DNA from: Nemertoderma westbladi
Taxonomy: Eukaryota; Xenacoelomorpha; Nemertodermatida; Nemertodermatidae
Direction of reading: 5' to 3'
Assembly: GCA_032718475.1 (NCBI GenBank)
Contig: JAUCBJ010003074.1
Location: 1 to 25,662 of the forward strand
Length of the DNA: 25,662 nt
A model generated the notes under the pieces. It searched no databases. It saw only the letters and a program-made list of their open reading frames with translations, and was not told where the DNA came from. The translations under genes were made by a program, and so were the position numbers. Below are positions 1 to 8,301 of this stretch, one piece after another; the first letter of the stretch is position 1, and every line of letters starts with the position of its first letter.

Positions 1-60
1 GCCAGCCTCGTTGCCAATGCTGCATCCATCATGGCCACCACAACAGCTAGCTGCTCCATT

Positions 61-86
61 CCCCCCCCCCCCCCCCCCCCCCCCCC
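61..86. repeat. poly-C tract (26 C)
   Basis: An uninterrupted run of 26 C on the + strand, followed by ACGGCAGCC. It is the first of five poly-C tracts in the window, all with C on the + strand. The exact length is unreliable because homopolymers are error-prone in sequencing. Confidence 0.95.
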
Positions 87-89
87 ACG

Positions 90-935
90 GCAGCCTCTTT
101 GACTGAGGGATTTTTAACCTCTATTTTTGTATTTCCATCTTCATCTTATTCATGGTGGTTAGTTAACCTTTACAGAATATGGATTTACTTTACCTTATAT
201 GGATTTATGTTAATTACTGCTTTTAGATTATTTTGAGCGCTGCATTCGGTGCAGCTTTAAGCCTACTACTTAGAAATATAATATAAATTTTGAGTCTTTA
301 ATTATAAATTAAATAATAAATAAGAATTGTTTAATTAATAATTAAATATAATGGTAACCAAATGCTAGGATGTTGTAATGAATTCATTTTCATTTTGCAA
401 AATGGAGACTCTACTGGTGATGGCCGGAGGGGATAAATTAATTGCTCTATGTTGTAAATTATTGTTAAATAAACGGGTGTTGAATGAGCCTCGAGTTTTA
501 AAATCGTTTCCTTTATTTACTAATTACTTTGACTGTTTCAGTCCATTTAGTGAATGTCATTCGATAACAGGAACAGGTACCCGATTCCTAAAATATCCAT
601 AACTAAGTTCCGATTACAAGAGAAAAAGAATAATTATTATTTGATGATTACTATTTTACCGTGGAAGTATCTAATTTCCACTGTCAACCTCGCTCGACCG
701 AGTAGAAGTAGTCGATTTGGATTCATAAAAAATCTCATCCCGACGTATTGCTTGTAAGGCTTCTTCCCGTTTGATCTCTCAGTTGTACAAAAAACAAGCA
801 AACAAATAGTTTATTTGTGTGTTAATATTTGTATCCCCATTTCTAGCCACACAATAAAAGCCCCAATATCTATGGCAATGTCCAATTAAACTTACCTAAC
901 TCTCTTACCAACCCGTTTCCAATTAGCAAAATTAT
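90..935. other. no gene seen; AT-rich intergenic DNA
   Basis: The sequence is AT-rich with only short, mutually overlapping open frames (for example at 378-602 and 554-757). Their translations show no recognisable domain and look like chance openings. No RNA gene, inverted repeat or element end was recognised. Confidence 0.6.
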
Positions 936-980
936 GTCTCAAAAGTGGATCGCAGTTCGATAAAGACTCTTCTGAGATGA

Positions 981-1078
981 ATTCCTTCAGGGCGGACCTC
1001 CAGAAAATGCAACTGATATAATTTCTAGTATTCCTTCAGGGCGGACCTCCAGAAAATGCAACTGATATAATTTCTAGT
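981..1078. repeat. 49-bp tandem duplication, two identical copies
   Basis: The block beginning ATTCCTTCAGGGCGGACCTC occurs at 981-1029 and again, base for base by eye, at 1030-1078. Identity suggests a recent duplication. It sits just upstream of a decayed LINE reverse-transcriptase segment and may lie inside that remnant. Confidence 0.92.
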
Positions 1079-1119
1079 AGATTCCAAATCTGGTTTTAAT
1101 CTAATCTAAAATCTCATTC

Positions 1120-1315
1120 CCAATTCTGTCGGTGTTCCTCAATGTTATCTACTATAGCCAACTCTTTTTAAATATTCATTAATGACAAATCTTATTAGCA
1201 ATCTTTTTGCAAAGGATACCACATTGCAAATTTCCCATTCCATTCCAACTACCTCAATCAATATTATTAATATTGAAGCTCTTCAATTGGCTAACCGATA
1301 ACAAGTTTCATTGAT
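1120..1315 (+). pseudogene. non-LTR retrotransposon (LINE) reverse transcriptase remnant
   Basis: Two landmarks of a LINE reverse transcriptase can be read in order. At about 1124-1142 the sequence encodes SVGVPQ, matching the conserved GVPQGSVLGP block. At about 1198-1238 it encodes NLFAKDTTLQISH, matching the catalytic box usually written FADDTTL. The first catalytic Asp is replaced by Lys, and a stop and frameshift separate the two blocks, so this is dead. The frame fades by about 1320. The family (Jockey, CR1 or I type) cannot be fixed from such a short piece. A chance match is possible for each block alone but unlikely for both in order at the right spacing. Confidence 0.6.
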
Positions 1316-1319
1316 AGAT

Positions 1320-1634
1320 AACAATTCGAATAATGAGTTTGAATTTCCATCAACAACTACGCGCTATTTCGAATTTTGTGTTACTTGTATTGTAAATTAA
1401 TAAAAAACAATAAACATTATGTTTGAAATTTTCTAATCCAAATGTCTGGAATCAGACTCATGTCAGTCTAACTCTATGAGGAAGCGATCTCTCAATATCT
1501 ATTAAAAGCTTTTACGTACCAAAATAAATAATATGTACCAAAATATGCTCATCCACTCACTCAAATATGCATAATCAGCACTGAATAGCATTGTAAATGG
1601 TACACCAGCTTATTGGCATAATTAATAAGGTAGT
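1320..1634. other. no gene seen; AT-rich spacer
   Basis: Sequence between the LINE remnant and the inverted-repeat element. It is AT-rich with no long frame and no recognised motif. Confidence 0.5.
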
Positions 1635-2993
1635 GGGCGGTATTCATAAATGTGACTAACTAGGAACTTAGTCCTAGTCACATCAAGATAGTAAGTGCTT
1701 GTACTTATTCGGTATTCAGAGAAATTGGTGCTACTTATTACTAACGTATTTAGTACTAGTTGTTGCTAAACTCGTATTCATAGAATTTTAGTCTTACTTA
1801 AGTTAGTATTAGCTGTAACTTAAATTTCTTGTCACATGAAGATGTGACTAAGTTGGTAAGAATGCTTACTTATTCTATGTTGGCCTTCATGCATACAGCA
1901 TGGTTATTATGTTACTGACGACTCCGGCCACATTATACTCTCTCTTGTTTTTCTGGCATTCTGTGTTCATTGCAAATGTGTTGTTGCAGAGAAACTGTCA
2001 AATGTAACGACATAAAGCTTGTTGTTTTTTAAACATATATCCGACTTAAATTTCCAAATTTCAGCGTACATTCTTGAATGGTGAGATTGCTCCCGAACGG
2101 TCCGCGTCCGTTGAAAAATGTGTTTCGCTAAAGAATTCTACCATTCGCAAACTTTCGCAAGATGAAAAAGCGGTAGCGTTCCCATTTCATTATTTTCCTC
2201 TCTATTACCGAATGTAAATAATGGTATTCGATAATGGTAGCCAATTGATTTATCGCCTTACTAAAAATAATAATTTTTACTAAAATTTTAACAGGAAATC
2301 GCTAAAATATTCAGTTTCCACTAAAATCTATTAATTAACATTAAATCTATTAATTAACATTAAATCTATTAATTAACATTAAATCTATTAATTAACATTA
2401 AATCTATTAATTAACATTAAATCTATTAATTAACATTAAATCTATTAATTAACATTAAATCTATTAATTAACATTAAATCTATTAATTAACATTAAATCT
2501 ATTAATTAACATTAAATCTATTAATTAACATTAAATCTATTAATTAACATTAAATCTATTAATTAACATTAAATCTATTAATTAACATTAAATCTATTAA
2601 TTATAAATTATTGCTAAAATGTCGGAACGGGCAGCTTACAGTGCCACGCTATTCTAACCTAAATAATGAAGGGATTTTAGTACAACAGGCCGTAACAGAT
2701 TTATTTTTGATGATGAAAAAATATATTTTAGGGATAATTAAATTGAGTGAAGGAAATATATATTTGATAACGAAAAAAATTTACTGGAAAACAGGAATTG
2801 TTTTAGTGACTAATAAAATTAATGGGTTTAATGTAGGCTACCAATACTAGTAAAACGGTAAACATAGAGACATGCAGTGCATAGCTGCCGTCCTTAAGTT
2901 GAAACTGAAAGCTTTTTGATAAACATAAGTTAAAGTACCGGCACTGCTACAAATAGGCTAGAACTAAGTTTAGTAACAGTTTATGAATACTGA
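1635..2993. mobile_element. non-autonomous DNA transposon with terminal inverted repeats (possibly Harbinger-like)
   Basis: The left end GTATTCATAAATGTGACTAA (from 1640) is matched in inverted orientation at the right end: the complement of 2961-2990 begins GTATTCATAAACTGTTACTA and continues AACTTAGTTC, against AACTTAGTCC on the left. Variants of ATTCATAGA/AACTTAGT recur inside the left part (about 1715-1850), so the termini are themselves repetitive. No transposase is encoded; an open frame at 2611-2850 has no recognisable domain. Ends of this GTATTCATA type are common in PIF/Harbinger-like MITEs, but the family is inferred only from that resemblance. Exact termini and target duplication were not resolved. 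A 19-bp satellite lies inside. Confidence 0.6.
2325..2603. repeat. 19-bp tandem satellite, about 14-15 copies
   Basis: The unit ATTAACATTAAATCTATTA repeats head to tail with an exact period of 19 bp and almost no variation. It lies within the inverted-repeat element at 1635-2993. Homogeneity implies recent expansion. Confidence 0.95.
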
Positions 2994-3034
2994 TATTTTT
3001 TAAGGGCTAGTTGAAACTAAGTTAAGACCAGCCA

Positions 3035-3217
3035 GTGCATAATCTTGTACTTTGGCAGCCTCATGGAGCGAATAAGCATGGTGGACAGCCCATGACTTTC
3101 TTGAGACGCATCTTAAAGGACACTGGCCTTAAAGATGCGGATGATCTAGCAAATGTCATGGGTGATAGGGAGTTGTGGCGGTGCAATTTTGTTGACAAGC
3201 CGGCACAGCATTCTTAA
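3035..3217 (+). pseudogene. LINE C-terminal tail remnant
   Basis: The 60-residue frame contains the spaced pattern LWQPHG..KHGGQP..FLRR..KDTG, then DLANVMGDRELWR. This resembles the short conserved tail found after the reverse transcriptase of many animal LINEs, where LLW.PKHG.RSRGRP..T, KDTG and M.DR..WR recur. Upstream sequence back to 2993 does not extend the match and the frame closes at 3217, so only the tail survives. The function is inferred from this pattern alone. The call could be wrong, but the order of three matched blocks over 50 residues is hard to explain otherwise. Confidence 0.45.
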
Positions 3218-3277
3218 AAATGCAGCTGCAATGCAGCATGCCGATCCTAGTAGTAGCAGTAGAAAGCTTTTTGATGT

Positions 3278-3461
3278 CACCCAGATCAAAGTATAGAACA
3301 TCTCAGACCGAAGTCGAAGTCCCCTCCTACTGTAAGAAAGGTTATCCCTACAGTAGTGGTATCGGACCCTAGGCTAGTAAAGCACCATAGGTCTATTATA
3401 GGCACTAGGGCTCAAGTTAAGCGAGACCAAGAGATGGCTGCCAAACAACAACAGCGGAAGC
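3278..3461 (+). pseudogene. gag-like ORF, left part (broken)
   Basis: An open frame encodes a basic segment (KSKSPPTVRKV, then a Lys/Gln-rich stretch ending AAKQQQRK) and runs without a stop into the foldback-like element at 3462. The same reading register resumes after the element at 4595 with another Gln-rich segment. This suggests one coding region split by insertion. The frame is closed upstream at 3272-3274. No domain is recognised. The gag assignment rests on composition and on the resemblance of the right part to the N-terminal coiled-coil region of the gag at 9372-9884. Confidence 0.35.
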
Positions 3462-3738
3462 AGGACAATTCGGTCCCGGACAATTCGGTCCGGACAATTC
3501 GGTCCCGGACAATTCGGTCCCGGACAATTCGGTCCCATTAATTTTGTGTTTTGGGACCGAATTGTCCGGGACCGAATTGTCCGGGACCGAATTGTCCGGA
3601 TACTGACTAGGACAATTCGGTCCCAAAACATGCATATTAATGGGACCGAATTGTCCGGGACCGAATTGTCCGGGACCGAATTGTCCGGGACCGAATTGTC
3701 CGGGACCGAATTGTCCAGGACCGAATTGTCCGGGACCA
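3462..3738. repeat. left array of the 15-bp near-palindrome
   Basis: Reading left to right: about five copies of GGACAATTCGGTCC(C), a spacer ending GTGTTTTG, three copies of the complement, a short break, one forward copy, a spacer containing AAAACATGCATATTAATG, then about seven complement copies. Each unit has perfect GGAC/GTCC arms around an asymmetric AATTCG core. The switches of orientation create nested hairpins. Confidence 0.9.
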
Positions 3739-4394
3739 AATTTAATTGGTATTATATAATGGTGAATGTTCTAGAAACTTAATATATATTATTATATGGT
3801 AGGTAGCTAGTGTTTTTTTTACTAGCTAGTATTTTTTTAAAAATAAAAAAAATTTACTTTTTTTTGTTAGCATTATTATTTATGGTAGCTATGGTGTTTT
3901 TATGGAGCTTGTGAATTATTTACTAGCTAGTAATAGTATGTATTTAAAATGTTTATTTTTAAAACTGATATTTTTTATATATTGCGTATGTATACTGTAT
4001 GTGTTGTTGGTTGGTTAACAAGCCTAAATTATTATCCTAGATAATAGCTGGATCTCATTCAGGGACTGTTATAATATCATCAATATTTTTGGTAATTAAT
4101 ATAATCAGCAACAGTTTAGGCCTAATTCTGAAATATCAATGTTTTCACAAGTGTTTTTATAATTTCAAGGAAATGCTAGCTAGTAAAAAAAAACACTAGC
4201 TACACCTTAATAAATAATATATAATAATGTTCTCGAACACTACCAATAACAAAAATAAAAAAAAATACAGTATTTTTAAATTTCAAAAAATTCTAGCAAG
4301 TAAATAACACTAGCTAGCATAACAAATATCTCTACTAATGTTCTAGAACATTCACCAATATCAAAAAAGCACTAAAACGTTGCTATCAGGAACC

Positions 4395-4592
4395 GGACAA
4401 TTCGGTCCCGGACAATTCGGTCCTAGGACAATTCGGTCCTAGGACAATTCGGTCCCGGACAATTCGGTCCCGGACAATTCGGTCCCATTTATTTAGTGTT
4501 TTGGGACCGAATTGTCCGGGACCGAATTGTCCGGGACCGAATTGTCCGGACCGAATTGTCCGGGACCGAATTGTCCGGGACCGAATTGTCCT
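4395..4592. repeat. right array of the 15-bp near-palindrome
   Basis: About six forward copies (two joined by CCTAGG rather than CCCGG), a spacer ATTTATTTAGTGTTTTG, then about six complement copies. The spacer matches the first left-array spacer in direct orientation and the second left-array spacer in inverted orientation, so this block is partly duplicated in both senses on the left. Confidence 0.9.
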
Positions 4593-4594
4593 AG

Positions 4595-5179
4595 ATCCAA
4601 CAACAGCACCCGAACCGAGAACTTATTTCTCAACTGCGGAGTAACTCTAGTTCCGACACCGAAGAGTTAACGCCCGAGATCGGAACAAGGATGGAAGAAG
4701 AGGTTTATCCAGACCCACTTGTAATTCTTCCTGGGGCCGTACTCACTAGAGTACTTATAGCTGTGGAGGAACATCGTGCGGATTGGACGAGAAATAAGAG
4801 ATCGACCAAGGACAGTTATGCCGGATACCCGAAGGAAGAACTAGGGTCTATTGTAGAGACTCAATGGAACTTCCCCGGACCCGGACTCCCGTTTAACTTA
4901 TCGGAAGCTGCCTGGGAGGACTTATAACAAATGGGGGTAGTGAAGGACACCAGAGATCCCGCTGTATGGAAGAGGTCAGCAGCAGGATATGTCCAGGGAT
5001 TCTTCAACTCCTTGGAACGACTAGAAGAACATTTATTTCAACAACCTCAGGGACCTCAAGAGCAGGGAGAGCTGCTTTACCAAGTGAGAGAACGTATCTT
5101 ACGGATCAGATTAATCCTTTCAGCCTTTGAGAGGAGGCCTCGAAGAGAAGCCAAGACACGTCGTTGCAAGTGGCTGTAA
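4595..5179 (+). pseudogene. gag-like ORF, right part, one in-frame stop
   Basis: One register stays open from 4595 to the TAA at 5177-5179, apart from a single TAA at 4925-4927. The first half is Gln/Ser/Glu-rich, then comes an ordinary folded-looking segment. The second half has a helical stretch (SLERLEEHLFQQ, then QVRERILRIRLILSAFER) that resembles in layout the N-terminal gag helix of element B (IQTQLQKIRSILQRYEW at about 9560-9610). That parallel is the only reason to call it gag. DUF1759, zinc knuckles and pol are absent downstream, so it would be a truncated copy. A broken host gene hit by the foldback element is the main alternative. Confidence 0.35.
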
Positions 5180-5317
5180 AGACTTGGTTCAAACGAGTAA
5201 ATGTTAAAGTACAGGGAACGACACAATGGAGAGTCCAGCTAACTGAACGCATAACCCACGGAGAATCAACAGATGCAACCTTTTCTCATGTGGAAGGCGA
5301 AGCGGTATCAGAAAAAC

Positions 5318-5397
5318 TGTTCGCGCTATTTCAACTTTTCTTAACGTGAGTTGAATATTTTTCGGATTTATTTATAAGGAATATTCCAATATCAATA
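5318..5397 (+). mobile_element. truncated LTR: first 80 bp of the element-B-type LTR
   Basis: From TGTTCGCGCTATTTCAAC onward the sequence matches the first 80 bp of the LTRs at 7494 and 13907 with only a few differences (CGCTATT for CGGTATT, AACGTGAG for AACGCGAG, ATAAGGAA for ATAATGAA). The match stops sharply after ATATCAATA. No polypurine tract precedes it, unlike the other two LTRs. Confidence 0.85.
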
Positions 5398-5534
5398 ACA
5401 ACCATCCGGATTTTAAGACCAGAAAGAAGCCTACGTTGTCTTGCATCATAGCATTTTTTTTATAGCTGGTTTTAATTAAGTATTGTAATTAGCAAACAAT
5501 TAGAAATCAAGCCAATTAAATTATTATTTTACAG

Positions 5535-5600
5535 ATGAGATTTCGGGGGGATATTTGGGCATCAACCCAAATCATCGAACTAGTTGAGCCCTGGAATACA
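5535..5600 (+). other. possible 66-bp exon with splice signals (tentative)
   Basis: A 22-codon open segment starting ATGAGATTTCGG lies between a good acceptor (TTATTATTTTACAG, ending 5534) and a good donor (GTAAGT at 5601-5606). The length is an exact multiple of three. It is 138 bp upstream of the four-TM ORF, so it could be an upstream exon of that gene, but the coding start of that ORF does not need it. Acceptor-donor pairs occur by chance in AT-rich DNA. The segment also contains TTTCGGGGGGATA, resembling a polypurine tract. Confidence 0.22.
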
Positions 5601-5737
5601 GTAAGTCGGAAAGTATATTATTACATATTACAGTATATTATATAATATATATAATATATACAGTATTATTATATTATCCCACATTAACCTACAGTAGACC
5701 TACATGTTGTTGATTTTGGTTACCTATAACTGTTACC

Positions 5738-6247
5738 ATGATGATTGTTAATAATTGTTGCTGTTGTGTCAATCTACGCAATGGTTCTAGAATTGTCGCT
5801 GTACTTAGTATCATCGGAGGTATTGGGGCCATTATCGGAAGGGTCCTCACCATAGGCAATCTGACAAGCTGGCATCATATTACAGCCATGTTCTTTTTTC
5901 AAGACCTAACCATATGGCTAATAGTGTTGCTGATAATAGCTTCTATTGCTCTGATTATATCAACGCAGGGCCAAGGGAACAGGCAACTAACGTACCCATG
6001 GATTGGAATGGTTGTTGCGAGCGCCATCAATTCATTAATTACGACCATCTTGTTGATGCTGGTGGCAACTGATTTGGGCGTCATAATTGGGTGTTCAGTC
6101 GCCATAGTTTTGGGGCTTCTATTGGATGTTTATCTGATTTTGGTTGTTGTGAGTTTCGGTCAGGAATTAGATGCTGGCAGTGACGGCACTGGAATCGGAG
6201 GTTATAAGGGTATGACACAACCATCACCAAACTATGGGTCCGCATAA
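5738..6247 (+). CDS. four-transmembrane protein with Cys-rich N-terminus (LAPTM-like, unassigned)
   Basis: The complete 169-residue frame starts with two Met codons and has no interruption. The N-terminus carries a CCCC cluster (residues 7-10) followed by NLRNGSRIVAVL, like the start of small four-TM proteins related to LAPTM4 that are numerous in arthropods. Hydrophobic segments lie at about residues 18-40, 55-76, 87-110 and 113-140. The last ends VVVSFGQEL, the typical place for a conserved S(F/Y).(E/Q)L motif. The short hydrophilic tail (141-169) ends PSPNYGSA. Members are expected in endosomal/lysosomal or other internal membranes; the exact role is unknown. The ORF is intronless and lies between an LTR fragment (5318) and a BEL 3' end (7493), so it may be a retrocopy or captured sequence rather than a resident gene. 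The family call is from memory of the pattern, not a search. Confidence 0.6.
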   Translation: MMIVNNCCCCVNLRNGSRIVAVLSIIGGIGAIIGRVLTIGNLTSWHHITAMFFFQDLTIWLIVLLIIASIALIISTQGQGNRQLTYPWIGMVVASAINSLITTILLMLVATDLGVIIGCSVAIVLGLLLDVYLILVVVSFGQELDAGSDGTGIGGYKGMTQPSPNYGSA

Positions 6248-6462
6248 TTACCTCACTCTCTCATCTCTTTTCGTTTCTGTGTATTCATCTCATTCGCTTA
6301 TCTCTTTCCACGACCATGGCTTTCTCTTATCACCTTTATATAAAGGTCATACTATACTGTACTGTATTAACTATTTAATACTTGTGTGTAAAGTACAGTA
6401 GCACTTTACAGTGTGATGATCTGAGTGCTTTATTACACAAACGAACGTAGTGAGTGAGTGAA

Positions 6463-6468
6463 AATAAA
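6463..6468 (+). other. possible polyadenylation signal AATAAA
   Basis: AATAAA occurs 216 bp after the stop of the four-TM ORF and is followed by ordinary intergenic sequence. The position suits a 3' UTR end, but the hexamer is common in AT-rich DNA. Confidence 0.3.
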
Positions 6469-6641
6469 ACCACGAGGATCAGAAATCTGTAAAGTACTTT
6501 GCAACAAGTATGTATGTAGCTTTATTCCAAATTGTAACGAAATGATTGTACATATACATTATAAGTGATAGAAACTGCACAAATTGCATTAGTTGCTGTA
6601 TAAATATATGTAAAAATGACATTTATGGTGCGTGTGGAGCC

Positions 6642-7316
6642 ATGCAACTGGAGGTTTGCGGAAACTGCGGTTCAGAACAGTGTCCACGCGGAAGGAGAAA
6701 TCGGGTTACTGATTCGTGCCTCCAGCTCCTTGGAATACTTTACTGTCCCTATTGCGCGACATCCGGCCACGATATTTCGGTTTGCCCTATCCTTTACAAC
6801 CTCTGCACAGAATGCGGTTTCCGTGGACATTCCGCAAGCCCCCGTTGTAACATAAAGTGTCCTACGAAGGACGTAACACCTATGGGAAATATGGTTATGT
6901 TCGAAACCTACGTCAATAACCACGTAAAGACCAAAGTGCGGAGGAGCGCTCGAAATATCGAGCAAGAAATGGCGTGCGGATACTTCTCATTCCCAGAACG
7001 CCTCCATACGACAGCGATGCTACCATTCCATTATGTGGATCTACTATTAAGCGCTGGATTATTCGGTCCCTTCGAGATCCTCAGGCGCTTATACTCCTAC
7101 AAGGATGAATTCGGTGATGGAAAGTGGTTTCTAGAGGCACGCACTACCGATTTGGAGAGACGGACGGATATGATCCCGCTACCATCTAAAGGAAGAGCCG
7201 CCAGGAGACAAGCTGAAGCGATGTTCGCGATGGACGTTGATGCTCCCCTACCTGCACTGGCGATCGACGAGAGTAGACGGGCGAAGAGGAGGAAGGCGTA
7301 TCAGAGTAAGAAATAG
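6642..7316 (+). CDS. double zinc-knuckle protein in the env position of a BEL element (accessory ORF)
   Basis: The 224-residue protein is counted from the ATG at 6642; the frame is open from 6546 but has no earlier in-frame ATG. Residues 6-26 hold a Cys cluster (CGNC, C14, C26). Residues 35-48 are CPYC-x4-H-x4-C, an exact CCHC zinc knuckle. Residues 55-69 are CTEC-x4-H-x5-C, a second knuckle with one extra residue. The C-terminus is rich in Arg/Lys (SRRAKRRKAYQSKK), suitable for nucleic-acid binding or nuclear import. The coding tail (residues 152-224) recurs at 13508-13729. In both places it is followed by the same about 170-bp 3' region, polypurine tract and LTR, so it belongs to the retrotransposon's 3' end. 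Zinc knuckles normally sit in Gag; a separate one downstream of pol is unusual. Role unknown. A captured host gene is an alternative. Confidence 0.6.
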   Translation: MQLEVCGNCGSEQCPRGRRNRVTDSCLQLLGILYCPYCATSGHDISVCPILYNLCTECGFRGHSASPRCNIKCPTKDVTPMGNMVMFETYVNNHVKTKVRRSARNIEQEMACGYFSFPERLHTTAMLPFHYVDLLLSAGLFGPFEILRRLYSYKDEFGDGKWFLEARTTDLERRTDMIPLPSKGRAARRQAEAMFAMDVDAPLPALAIDESRRAKRRKAYQSKK

Positions 7317-7484
7317 AGGACCAGGATATTCCAGAGACATTTATATCGAACATTTATTTTTATATTTACATAAACTAACTCTAGGAAAAATTAATCAAGA
7401 CTATGCAATATTAAAATTTGGGTTTTTTATATGGGAAATGACCTACGCAAACTCGATCTACCGATAGACCTCACGAAGGTCATT

Positions 7485-7493
7485 GGGGGGGAC
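7485..7493 (+). promoter_or_regulatory. polypurine tract preceding LTR
   Basis: GGGGGGGAC immediately precedes the LTR start TGTTCGCG. The same arrangement occurs at 13898-13906. This is the standard plus-strand primer site next to a 3' LTR, which shows that the left LTR is the 3' LTR of an upstream copy. Confidence 0.75.
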
Positions 7494-7838
7494 TGTTCGC
7501 GGTATTTCAACTTTTCTTAACGCGAGTTGAATATTTTTCGGATTTATTTATAATGAATATTCCAATATCAATACTGGGTGCGGGAACATGGAATTTGGGT
7601 ACATTCAATGGACTGGGGGCGATTTACGGGCGAATATTGGGGCGACTTACGGGGTACGGGACTCATGTCAGATATTTAAGGGCCAGGGGTGGGAGGCAAA
7701 ATCAAGCAGTACTCAGGTTTACCTGAATACTATTAGGCCTAGCCAACTTCCTGCTGCCTGTAGAGGTGGATTTGGTAACTCGCTAGGCCTAGGGACAAGG
7801 ACTGCCCTTAGCGGTCCCTGGCCAACAGCAGTTATTAC

Positions 7839-8301
7839 GAGCCTGAATAAGGACTCGGAAAGTCTGCTGATTGTGTCAGGGATTTGCGACGGGAACTGAC
7901 AGACAGATCCTTAGCGGTCCCTGGTCACCGGCAGTTATTACGAGCCTGAATAAGGACTCGGAAAGCTTGCCGACTATGCCAGGGACTTGCGACGGGTCGA
8001 CTGACTAAGGAGGAAGGGTTCGACGAGGACTGCCTTCCTGGAGTGGGTTCCACGACCAGCGTTAGTACGAGCCTGAATAAGGACTCGGAAAACTACCAAC
8101 AGTTGGGACTCACGATGGGCTGACAGACCCCTTGCCAAGCCGTACCGCTTTCCTGATGACCGATCCCTTCGGGGTTCGGGAAGGGTGGGACGGACACGCA
8201 ACGGGGTCGAAAGACAAAGGACCGGACTCCACTGGCCTACCGACTGTTCGGAGCAGCTTCTCGGCTACCGAAGCGACTATGAGCCTGAAAAGGATTCGGA
8301 A
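7839..8301 (+). repeat. four dispersed copies of a 21-22-bp LTR motif
   Basis: GAGCCTGAATAAGGACTCGG followed by AA occurs at 7839-7860, 7942-7963 and 8069-8090, and as a 21-bp variant GAGCCTGAAAAGGATTCGGA at 8281-8301. Degraded equivalents lie in the right LTR near 14250, 14347, 14477 and 14687. The same motif occurs in the gag coding region at 10397-10417. Confidence 0.85.

Larger units (their letters stand above)
3462..4592. mobile_element. foldback-like element built of 15-bp near-palindromic repeats
   Basis: Both ends are arrays of GGGACCGAATTGTCC or its complement GGACAATTCGGTCCC, and the extremes AGGACAATTCGGTCC (3462) and GGACCGAATTGTCCT (to 4592) are exact inverted copies. The AT-rich middle is also an inverted repeat: about 3738-3960 (GGTGAATGTTCTAGAAAC, GGTAGCTAGTG) mirrors about 4165-4390 (CACTAGCTAC, GTTCTAGAACATTCACC). 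The whole 1.13 kb can fold back on itself. No transposase is encoded. Terminal inverted repeats made of short tandem repeats are the hallmark of Foldback/Galileo-type elements, but homology to those families is not shown. It interrupts a gag-like frame. The insert length is a multiple of three, so the flanking registers agree. Confidence 0.65.

Noticed and set aside
3374-3782. ORFs on both strands translating to repeated DNSVP / RTIRS / GTELS
   Set aside because: They are translations of the 15-bp near-palindromic array of the foldback element, not genes.
7588-7899. 103-codon ORF within the LTR, conserved at 14001-14327
   Set aside because: Conservation reflects LTR duplication; the copies end differently and the translation shows no domain.
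8150-8200. Hammerhead-ribozyme-like core in the LTR modules (CTGATGA followed by a CCGA...TCGG stem and GAA)
   Set aside because: The fourth core base is G (GAAG rather than GAAA), no proper stem I can be formed with the sequence before CTGATGA, and no NUH cleavage site closes stem III in either the type I or type III layout. An RNA motif search would be decisive.
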